Assembly (NCBI RefSeq): GCF_027943255.1
Contig: NC_072895.1
Span: 30,416,001 to 30,480,000 of the forward strand
Reading direction: 5' to 3'
Source: Anastrepha obliqua
Taxonomy: Eukaryota; Arthropoda; Insecta; Diptera; Tephritidae
Length of the DNA: 64,000 nt
In this document: one piece after another, positions 35,510 to 47,500 of the stretch
Layout of the letters: the number at the start of each line of letters is the position of its first letter
Position numbering within the stretch: position 1 is the stretch's first letter
Notes under the pieces: model-generated
The model's input: only the letters and a program-made list of their open reading frames with translations
What the model was told of the DNA's origin: nothing
Databases searched by the model: none
Translations under genes and position numbers: made by a program

Positions 35510-38500
35510 ATGCCGTTTGAGAAGGATATAGAATTATTTCAAGTGTGGGCAGCTAAATTGGGATGCCCGCCGAATGCAATACCTTCGGAGGAAGCATTAA
35601 AATCGTAAGATTGTTTAGAATGCAAAATACGAACAATTCATTTGATATATCATTGGTTTCAGGATCTATAAGTCGCGCCAGCGTGATTTATTTTGTAATT
35701 TAATCAAAAGCGTACGTTCGCGCCAGGATGTGCAAGAGGTGCGCGAGAATATTTTGATCAAGCGTTTGGAAAAGCTGAAGGATCAGGTGGTTCCGGTAAG
35801 TGAGTGTTTTGCTATTGGAAGTGAGTGTTTTGCTATTGGAAGTTTTTGTAGCATTACCGTACATCTTAAACGCCCAATTATTCTTTTGCCTCTATTTCTA
35901 TTATAAATTTCTAAATGTTCTATTTTATTGAAAGATTCGTGCAAGAGCATACAGTGAAACAACAATCTCCCAAATTGTATTTAGAACTTCGTTACCCTAA
36001 ACATAGCACAAGAATTCATAATTACAGTTAATTAGCAAGTAAAAAGTCTTTCAAAAGATGCGTCTAGATGTTGGTTTAACCCTTTCGCTCCGACTTTTGC
36101 AGGGGATTTGCTCAAACTTTATTTTTGAGTTTTTGGATACCCATTGGTACTTTATGTGCGTAGAAACTAGATGAAGCTTGTAACTTATGTAGATAATGGT
36201 ATTTTGAGGTGGGACATATGTGTCCCAACAGTATTTAAAAATGGGATATATTTGTCCCAACAGGGTACAAACTACACCTAGAAAGTAGAAACATTTTTTT
36301 GGTAATAACATATGATTTGCACTTTTATTTATTTTATGAATGGGATGAAGCGAAACATTGTATACAGAATGGCAAATTACAAGCCCGGCAAATAATTTTT
36401 TTTCTTTTCTCGACTTTTCGATTGGCGTATGCTACGCACCGACGTCTTTTAGACTGGTCTATGGGTAAATGATCCCCACATATGTCATTGATTTGTACCT
36501 ATTCGATGATCTTCCAGACCGACGGGATCGTTTATATGCGGTAGATTCCTTTCCTTTTTCAATTAGCGACTCAGCAATCCCGACCAGCACTGGTAAGAAG
36601 GCAGGTTTCTTCTTATTCAGCTCCGAATATATAACCCAAGTGTTTACAGCAGCCATCATCATGCCACGATAAAATACTTTTTTTTCACCATTTATTTGAT
36701 TTTCTGTTTATATCATACAATCCCGTCATTTGATCTGCCAAGTCCACACCGCCCATTATTGCGCGGTACGTCTTTACGATGTCAGGGCATGGAAACTCTG
36801 ACTCATGGTTATACGACATGATAAACATGCATCCAAGTACTCGTAATATATATATCAATTTCACCGGAGTCCGTCTGAAGAATTTTTTTTTTTATTTCGC
36901 TCCGTTATGGGTATTTTCCTGAGCCTCTCATTAGTACATTGGGCAATGTACAAAGACATGCTTCTTGGAAACAATTTGCGAAAAATTTCGTAGGGGGTTG
37001 AGTGGCGCCCAATATTTACTGCAATTTTGCACCCACGGTGGTTACTAACCGATTTTCTTGAAACAAATGACTCATTCAGTGTGCTCCAAATAACCGTGCC
37101 TGAGCCTTCCTCACCTCCTGCAGGTTGATCGTCTATGCCACCATTCTCGTCACTCAATCCAGTCTCCTCTGAATCGCTGGAAGAATCGTTGTTGTTGTTG
37201 TTGTAGCAGCATAAACATTCCCCATACTTACATACGGTGAATGCTGCTGGAGTGACAGTCCTTGGCCGGATATAAATCCGGGTCGTTTCGGTAACGTAGA
37301 ACCGACTGTCTGGAAGAATCGTCATTGCCAGTGGTTTTATCTAACTCAGGACTATAAATATCATCACTTTCGTCACTAAAATAGTTCCTGATTCCATGGA
37401 TTCATGATCATTTTCTTGAAGTAATGCACTAATTTGATCGCGATTTAATTTCGACATTTTTGTTGTCTACGAGGTTGCAAAAATAAAAAAAATTAGCTGT
37501 GTGATACAGAATGTACAACGTACTGCTGGGACATATATGCCCCTATATAAAGCCCTGCTGGAACACATGCATCCCAAAATTAATTTTCGCTGAATATTTT
37601 TCACAAAACTCTTATTAAAATATATATTTGTACTTACCAGTAAAAGGGCAATATTTTTCTTTAGCAAAATCAACACTTCTTATAAAAATACGTATTATTT
37701 CACCAAAATTACGCGTAAATTTGATGCAATATTAGCGACTGCTCACAAACTCCGGCATGTGAAGGTACCCCGCACGACACTAACCACCTCTTCACATGCC
37801 CCCTCAAACCGACTCATCTAACCCCCCTCTCCCTTTGGACCCAACCTGTCGAAACAGCATGTTTCCTGGGCCTACCCCTAGATGAGCTAGACGAAGACGA
37901 ACGATGATATGCCTACACTGACAGGGCTACCTATGCTGTTAACAACAACAACAACTGCTCACAAACAACTGATCAAAACTAAACACGATTGAAACAGTGT
38001 GGAATGCGGATAACGATAAATTGTAAGTATTGTTCGCAGCTACTGATTAGGACATTTTGGTTGAGTTTCCTATGAAATTGCAAGTTTCAGGGTGAAGTGA
38101 ACATGCTGTGGGATATCAGTGTCCCAGCAGTAGCGAAAGGGTTAAAATAAAACATGTAAAAATTTAGATTCACTCAAGCTTCACTAATTTTATTCAAAAT
38201 ATGGCTCTTAACAATTATATGTGCAAAATGGCATCATTTAAATGTCCGCCAGGAGCACCAGGTTGACAGGTTAAGTCCGCCAAACAGTCTCTTCATGAAT
38301 GCCTAAATGTTCAAAACATTGAGAAATCGATGTTCAGGGTTGGCCAGCAATACTTTGCGCAACAGCAGCTATATTTTCTACAGAACATCCAGTTTTTGGG
38401 CTACCAGTCCTTTTCCTATACTCGACAGCACCAGTTTCTTGAATTTTTTTCACCAATTTAAGATTTTGCTTACTGTAATGCGCTTATTAGTAAATTTCAA

Positions 38501-41500
38501 CACCATTATGCTAATTTATTACACAATCAATAGTACGTAAATTTATTATAGAAGTCTGGCTTTGAATCCGATAAGTCATAGAACTAAAAAAAAAATCGAG
38601 AAAGAATTGAACTCAGACGAAGCTCTATAAGATGGAGCATTAGCATTGTAAAGCGTTTTATGTGAGCCTATAAAAAAAGCAATAAAAAGGCGAAGGCTTC
38701 AACATGGCATATGCAAATCAATTAACCCAAGAAGGGAGGGCAGCCGATTTTACTCGAAAGGATGTCTAGAAGAAATGAAAAAGCCAAAATCATTTAATGA
38801 TAATAAGTCAATTAATTCGCAACGAGATTTATAAGCTGGAAAGGGTCCAGTTTCGGGAGTGCGTAGCAAAACTGCTTTTCTTAATTTTTTAATTCACCTC
38901 TTATTCCAGCTGTTCGTTCATTACACAAATTGGATTAAAATAATTTTTCTGTATTTATTCGAAAACTTTCATAGTCTTTAGATACAGTTTTTCAGGTTTT
39001 ATAGTTACAAAATCACTACCAAAGCCAAATTTTTTCCGAGCAGTTTTTTGGGTTGCGTTGTAGCTTTAACGTGATGAAAGTTATTTGTTGTGCGCGTGTT
39101 GTTGGTAGTTTATTAGGGGTATCAACTAACATATAAGGTTGTCAAAAAAGTCTTGCGGTATTTCCGCAAGCTTGTCTTTGCAAGCGCGTAGTTCTAGTTG
39201 TATTCGTCGCATCGGTTCACGCTAGAGCCTTTTGGAAAGCTCTTCACGTGCTAACACGTGTTTGATTAATTGTTGTTTGCTTTTAGTCGTTCGTGAGTTA
39301 TAGCGCCGCAAACATGGAGCAAAATAAAGAGAAAATACGGCATATTTTACAGTACTACTACGATAAAGGCAAAAATGCATCTCATGCTGCCAATAAAATT
39401 TGTGCAGTTTATGGACCCGATACAGTTTCCATTTCCACCGCACAACGATGGTTTCAACTTTTTCGTTCTGGTGCAGAGGTGATCGAAGATGCGCCACGGT
39501 CCGGAAGGCCTATCGTCGAAAATTACGATAAAATCGCTGAATTGATCGAAAGAGACCGGCATAGTAGCAGCCGTAGCATCGGCCAAGAGCTAGGCATGAG
39601 TCATCAAACCGTTATAAACCATTTGAAGAAGCTTGGATTCAAAAAGAAGCTCGATGTATGGGTGCCACACGAATTGACGCAAAAAAACATTTTTGCCCGT
39701 ATGAATGCATGCGAATCGCTTCTGAATCGCAACAAAGTCGACCCGTTTTTGAATCGGATGGTGGCTGGCGATGAAAAGTGGGTCACTTACGACAACGTGA
39801 AGCGCAAACGGTCGTGGTCGAAAAGCGTTGAAACTGCCCAGACGGTGGCCAAGCCTGGTTTGACGGCCAGGAAGGTTCTTCTGTGTGTTTGGTGGGATTG
39901 GCAGGGAATCATCCACTATGAGCTGCTCCCCTATGGCCAAACGCTCAATTCGGACCTGTACTGCCAACAACTGGACCGCTTGAATGCAGCACTCATGCAG
40001 AAGAGGCCATCTTTGATCAACAGAGGCCGAATTGTCTTCCATCAGGACAACGCCAGGCGACACACATCTTTGGTGACGCGCCAGAAGATCCGGGATCTCG
40101 CACCAAGTGATTACCACCTATTTCTGTCCATGGCGAACGAGCTTGGTAGTCGGAAGTTGTACACAAGAGAGTCCTGTGAAAATTGGCTCTCCGAGTTTTT
40201 TGACAATAGGGAAGCGAGCTTCTATAAGAGGGGCATTATGAAGTTGGCATCTCGTTGGGAACTCGTATATTTGACTTAAATCGCATTATTATAACCAATT
40301 TTATGAACAATTGAAAATTCAATAAAAATACCGCAAGACTTTTTTGACAACCTTATATTAACTTAAACAAGTATAGATATGACAATTTGCTTATTCACTA
40401 CATATTAATAAATACACTTAAATCATGAGTCTATACATTAAAGTGTCTCTCCTCTTTGAATATGATAAATGTTTCGAAAATTATAACAAATGGATTTTCC
40501 CAATATGTTTATATTAAAGATGGCAATAATAATCATTTGAACATATGAACATTTGTACATACAGTTTGCTATATACATTCACTCTCTGTAGCGATCAACT
40601 TAACCTTATACACATAATAGACATCTGTGGAAATTTAAATACTAAACGTGTACCTATCTTTGGTTCCAAAAACCCCTCCGAACTTTTGAAAAATACCACA
40701 ACAGAGAATGCCATTAAAATATATAACTTTATTAAGGTAATCGGCCTAATTGAAAGCTTGTAAAATTGTCATTAACCCTATACCTTAAACCAAGCACCGA
40801 AGGCCCAAGCAGCTAGTGTGCTTTTTTTTTTTTTAAGTTAGTGTAATATTTTATATTATTCTAATAAATCAGACAGACACGGTTTTTTTTGTAAAGTGAT
40901 CTAATTTTTCATAATATTTTGCGAAAATGGAAAAACAGAGTATGCAGATATTTTATTTATTTTACTTTATTTCATCTCTCAATATTAAATAATATACAAA
41001 AAAGTGACCACTCATTTCATTGTAATGGAAAAACAAAAAATATATACAGAGAATTCAACCCGCAGTTTAAATGATCCAACGTAAAAAATACCAAATATTT
41101 ATTTAAAATTTTAAGGTATTTAGTATTTTGTTCGGTATTCTTTATTATCAATTACAGCTTGAAGTCTACGTGGCATGGAACCAACCACATTTTTTTTCTA
41201 GCCACTTTTCAAGTAACATCTTTATAAGATCCGATTTGTTACGGATGTCATACAGCTCATCGTTCCAACGCCTGCGATATTCGCCGTCGCCAACGTGCAA
41301 AGGTCCAAAAATCTTCCGCAGAATCTTTCACTCAAACACTCCAAAGGACGCCTCATCGGATGTTGTCATCGTCATACGTTAGGACGGTCATTATGAGAGC
41401 CTTATAGAGTGTTAGTGTTGTTCTTCGAGAGAGGACTTAACTACTCAATTGCCTACTTAGTCCAATGTAGCACTTGTTGACAAGAGAAATTCTACGTTGG

Positions 41501-44500
41501 ATTTCCAGGCTGACATAAATAAACGAAGACTTTTATAGGGTTTTCTACTAACAGGTGTTACAGGTGAATGGATTGCGCTATCGAGAGATGACTAACAATT
41601 TTTTATGGCCGGAATTAGATGGTATTGATCTGGTCAACGTTTATTTTCAACAAGACGGCGCTACGTCCAACACAAGCAACGAAACCATTGATCTTTTACG
41701 GGAAAAGTTTCCGGACCGTGTTGTCTCTCGAAGAGCTGATCACAATTGGCCACCGAGATCTTGTGATTTAACACCTTGTGACTTTTTTTCTTTGGGGCCA
41801 CGTGAAAGAGAAGGTCTACGCCAACAGCCCAGGGTCGATTGAAGACCTCAAAGATGAAATTCGTGAGGCTATCGAGGACATAGAGCAGCCACTTTGCAAT
41901 TCGGTTATGTAAAATTTCATGAAAAGGATATTGTCCTGTAAGCGTGGTCGTAGTGGTCATTTGCCTGATGTTATTTTCCACTATTAACGGCATACCTTCC
42001 TCTTTATACTGAAATAAACATCCGATCATTTATATTAAAAAGTAGTATTTTTCTTTGAATATCAAAATAACACCTCTTATTAAAAAACCCTTTACAACCT
42101 CGAAATCATAACTGTCCCAATTCTGATGGCGCTGCTGGTATTCAGCAACGTCATCTTGCATTCCCGTATTAGTTTTGCGGGGATACCAAATTCAGACATC
42201 GCGGCATACAGAGAACTCCTTTTCGTACTGTCCAATGCAGCTTTGAAGTCGGCGAAAAGATGGTGTGTATCGATTCTCCTTTCATGGGTTTTTTCCAAGA
42301 TTTGGCGTATTTTGAATATCTGGTCGATTGTGGACTTTTATATATTTACTATGTTTGTATTATTTGTGACTTGTGTTTAGGGTCGTTATCTTGATAAAAG
42401 CGAAAGTCATCTTCAATTTGAAATTTTCTAGCGCTTCGAAGCAAATATTCTTGCAGAAGTTTTAAATAAACACATTTGTTCATTGTTTCTTTAATAAAGG
42501 TCAAACTCCCAACTCCATTTGATGACATGCATGCCCAAACCGTAACGTTGCCACCGCCGTTGTTGTTGTTGCAGCAGGATAAATATTTCCCATACATATA
42601 CGGAGAATGCTGCTGAAGTGACAGTCCTTGGCCGAATATAAATCTGGGTAGTTCCGATTACGTAGAACCGACTGTCGTGGGAATGTTGTCACCGCCGTGT
42701 TTTATATTTAGTAGCGCTCAAATTTTGGGATTTAGCTGCGTATTGGCCTCGCTCTATATAAAAGTTCTGCCATCAAGGCCAAATAAGTTTATTTTTACCT
42801 CGTCTACAAAAAGTACGGTCCTCCAAAATGCTGGGGTTCTATTTACATAATCACGCGCAAGCTGCAATCTCTTACTTACAGGCTAATCTACCATTTAAAA
42901 TCGTTTCCCTCGAAAAGTTTCTGGACGGCAAGGCTTACCTAAATCCTTTTTGGCCATTTCAGCTAATTTTAAAGTGCTTGTTGCTGGATTTTTCTTCACT
43001 TGGCGCACTAATCGCTGACACTCTGCTCTATGAAAGTTTTATTTGGAGCCTGTCGTCCCTTACCACACGATTTTCATACATAAGTCGTTCAATAATGTCC
43101 TGAACTGTTGTGCAATTTCAGCTATTTTACGATACGATAAACTTTTTTTGAAATGCTCCAAAACTAACTCACGCCTTTCTATCGAAGTACGCGGTCCCAT
43201 GGCTAAAAAAAAAACAAGCATACATAAAATTTAATATTGCTTTATGTCAAGCTGCCGTAAACACAAATGGAACTATTTTGTTTAAATCGGTTCAATTGCT
43301 GGCTTACGCGGGCGACATAGACGTAAATGCATCCTCTATGCCGAGCTTGAAAGAAACCTTTGCAAGTATTGAGAGAGTAGCAAAATGTATGGGTTTAGAA
43401 ATAAACGAACCCAAAACTAAAGGCTAGTTTCAACTACATCGGACTCTGTCAGACACAATGTGGGCCAAATAGTAAAAATCGGTGACTATGGTTTCGAAGT
43501 AGTGAAGGTATTTAAATACCTTGGGGTAATAATTAATCATGACAACAAAATTTCTGCAGAAATCGGCCACAGAATGCTTATGGCCAAGCGCTGCTATTTT
43601 TGGCTGTGTTAACACCTAAAGACTCGCCTCCTAAACAGGAAAACAAAGATTTCATTATACCGCTCAAATATAATTTCCATTTTGCTACACGGTAGTGGAC
43701 ACTCAGAGTGGAAGATAAACAGAAGCGAAGCTGCTAATTTTCGAGAGAACAGCTCTGCGAAAAAATTTTGGCGCTATATGCGATAAAGGCGAGTGGCGAA
43801 AACGCTATAATCATGAACTCGAAAAACTATATGCGCACCCATCTGTGATAACCACAATCATGATCAACAGATTGAGACGGGCAGGTCACATATTGCGGGC
43901 TAACACGGATTACCCACCTCAACAAATACTCTTCGGTAAATGTCACAGGGAGAGAAGAAGGGGCCGCCCGCCTCTTAGATGGATTGACGGTGTAGAAGAA
44001 GACGCAGGCTTATTGGGATTTCGGGCATGGAGTGCACAGGCACGAAACCGAGACAATTGGAGGCATATGCCACAGCAGGCGAAGACCCGACCAGGGTTGT
44101 CCAGCCAACAATGATGATGGTTATGTCATCACCGGTTGCCTTCTGATGTATCCCATTCAACACCTGCATAACGAGGCACAAATGCTCGCAGTAGTGGAGC
44201 ACAACAAACTGCTCAGCAAGCAGTTCCTGCTTGGATGTTACCGCAGGTTTCACCCCTGCCGGGACCTGCTTGAGCCTGAGCCACCTCCCAGGCACGTCAG
44301 AAGACACCTTTTAGACTACGCTGACGAAATCCAGAACAAAACTGACCGCAACCTACTGGACCGGACAGTATTTAGACAGTCAATAAACGACATCCACCGG
44401 GAGACCGTCACCACCTTTATGAACTCCCGTCCTGTGAATGCCGTAATCGGAGTCCAACCTCCACCTATTGCAGACGAAGAGCTCCAGCTTCCCCGTGAGA

Positions 44501-47500
44501 CTCGTGTAACACTGGCACAACTACGTTTTGGATACTGTAGCAGGTTAAACTCCTACATATCCAGAATCGACCCGGACATTCCAAACACATGTCCGGCATG
44601 TGAAGGTACCCCGCACGATACTAACCACCTCTTCACATGAACCCTAAAACCCACTCATCTAACACCCCTCTCCCTCTGGACCCAACCTGGGCCTACTCCT
44701 AGACGAGCTAGACGAAGATGACCGGTGATATGCCTACACTAACAGGGCTACCAATACTGTTAAAACAACAACAACAAAATTGTAGAGTGAGTTTGACACT
44801 CTACAAACTCTCACAGAACAAACTGAAAATGCAGTTTCGTTTGTTGAAAATTGCGCCGGGAATAGCGGTATTTTTAACTGCTTCGTTTACGCTGCGGCGT
44901 GAGTTCGCTGTAGGTTTTTGTTTTTTTTTTTGGCTTACAATGAAATGAGTGGCCAATTTTTTGTATTTTATGTTGAGAAATGAAATGAAGCAAAAAAAAA
45001 GAGGAGTACTTCAGTAGAGTTTTGATAAGAATATTAAAAAAGAATTTATGCAGCTGCCATAATTTTTTCTATTTTGCAGACTTCCGCTCGAAGCTTTTTG
45101 CCCAAAGAAATGCAGACTTACCTTAAAGCAAAAGAATTAAAAAGAAACATAGAAGACGTACAGATGCGTTTAGATGAATATAGAAAGGAGCACGAGACCC
45201 TGGCTATGAATATTAAAACAAAAAGTAACATCAAAATCGAGAAAGTCTGTTTTGAAAATAAATATTAAACTCATTACTTATATTTACCCAGACATCCAAC
45301 ACATTAGCCTTAAGCATAAGCAGAAAACTTTGAAATCGCGCGTTAATCTATTAGAATTCCAATCTGTGTCATTGGATAAAAAGTTAAAGCAAGAGGAAAA
45401 AAATAAACAACTAATTAGTGTCACAATGCCGGTGCGCTTGACAGCAAAAAATGCCAGCGAAGCTGTTGCAATGGATGGCGTTAAGCAGGCTCTGCAGGAT
45501 CTGGACGATTTCTATACGTTTTACATCAACCAGGCGAGCAGTCGTAAGTTATACAGCTATGGTCAAACGTTTAGCGCACTTAAAAAGAGTTCAATATAAT
45601 GCTCGATTAAATGATATGAAACCAAATTAAATCCAGTTTTTTTAACTAAATATATTTAACACTTTATTATAAGACAAAATAACTTAAAGTAGACAGTTTT
45701 CCCTAGTAAAAATATGATAAAATAGAAGTGATTCTTATTTGGTCTTAGTGGGATTTGGACAAAGACTTAGCGCAGTTTTGATTTCTGTAAAAAATATGAA
45801 ATATTTGTAAGAATTGAGAAAAGATTGTTGACTATTATTATTTACCATATCAATATTTGGTAGAATAGCCGTTATTCTGTATAACTGCTTCACACCTGCG
45901 TGGTAAACTCTCTATTAACTTTTGGCACCTGTCCAAAGGAATAGAGTTCCATGCTTCCTGTACACCTTCCCAAAGTTCATCGATATTTTAAAATTTTTTT
46001 TGTCCAACCAACGTCTTCACATCATTCCACAAGTTTTCGATTGGATTTAAATCCGGACTTTATGCTGGCCAATCGAGCTGGGTAATATTTTCCTGCGAAA
46101 GCCAGTTTTTGACCACTCCCGCAGTATGTTTGGGATCGTTGTCGTGCGTAAATATCCAATTTACTGGCATAAACTCGAAAGAATATAGCTCCATATTATT
46201 TCTAAGTATATTCAGATACATATGCTTATCCATATTTCCTTCTATCTTGACCAGCGGCCCAACCCCGCGCCACGAAAAAGACCCCCAAACTTTTAAATTC
46301 CCACCGTCATGCTTCGCCGCCTTTTTTGTGTACCGTGGATTGGTTTCCTGATTTTTTTCACGATGTACCTACGTTTTTCCATCAGGACCGATGCGGTTTA
46401 TTTTAGTTTCATCCGTAAAAAGTACTCGTTTCCAAAACTCTGTCTTTTCGAAGAGGTGCCTACGCGCGAATGATAAACGCGCTTTAATATTTTTTTTTGA
46501 TAGGAGCGGCTTTTTTCTGCTTATGCGACCAAATATTTTATTTTCATTCAGACGCCTTCGCACGAGCTTACTGGACACAACTAAGCCTAATTCTGCCCTT
46601 ACTTCAGCCGCTATCGTTCGTGAAGACATAAAAGGATCCGATCGACTTTTCTTTACAATTATTTGATCCTCACGGGGGGAAGTTTTACGTGGCGGAGCTT
46701 TACGATTTTTTTTTTTGTTTTAATAAATTATATTAGCATTCGACTTGGCATCTCTGATGGCATTGTATACCATTTTTCTTGAACAATGCACTATTCTGGA
46801 AATCTTCACTTGATTGGTTCCCATTTAGTAAAGGTCCATATTATTTTTCTTTCTTCAACTGAACAACACTTTCCTCTAGCCATTTTAGACGTTATTAATT
46901 AAATATTCACCACAAAAAATAGTTATTTGCCGAACCGATCGCATGTAAGGGGAAAACACGTGTAAGTGCGCTAAATAGTTGTCCAACGTAATTGAGACAG
47001 AACTGAAGAAAAAATAAGCAATAACAAATACGGTTATTTTTTGGGCATTTGAAGAGACCCATAAATAACTCTTATCATGCTGAAAACAAAATTAGGAAAA
47101 TTTGCACTCTCTTAGAAGAAACTGCATTATTTATCAGTATAATATAAAGCGCGCTAAATGTCTGACCATAGCTGTATATGCGCTCAGCTGTAACCTACAG
47201 ATATTTGAATGCAGTTATATACGAAACATATTCACAGCCAGCAGTGTGCAACAAGCAAAGGATGCTTTGTGGAGCAAAATGCGCTCAATTTTCTCCAATA
47301 TACCAAATTTTATCTTCTTCAATGTAATTATGCGCTTAAAAGATGAACAACTCCAGTACGTAATGTCGTTGATAAATAAATCAAATCATGAAGAATCAAG
47401 CACTCATTCCGTCAGCGGAGTGGGAACAAAAGAACCACTATCGGCTTTTGAAATCAAACTACTGCAAACAAAAGCGGATCTTGTGGGCATGGTCGTAAAA

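Larger units (their letters stand above)
36080..38141 (-). mobile_element. piggyBac-like element 1, internally deleted
   Basis: Bounded by TTAA at 36076-36079 and 38142-38145, with 10-bp inverted ends CCCTTTCGCT. The minus-strand transposase remnant starts [20 protein letters not shown] (37456). It later shows [20 protein letters not shown] and [20 protein letters not shown] blocks, and ends in a cysteine-rich finger ([13 protein letters not shown]) near 36370. The middle of the DDE core is missing between MSYN- and [14 protein letters not shown] sequence. Subterminal palindromes GGGACATATGTGTCCC lie near both ends. It sits in dgt5 intron 2 and carries two nested repeats. Confidence 0.85.

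Noticed and set aside
45541..45599. Continuation of the dgt5 exon 4 frame to a stop
   Set aside because: The donor GTAAGT at 45544 and the matching phase of the acceptor at 47237 show it is intronic read-through.
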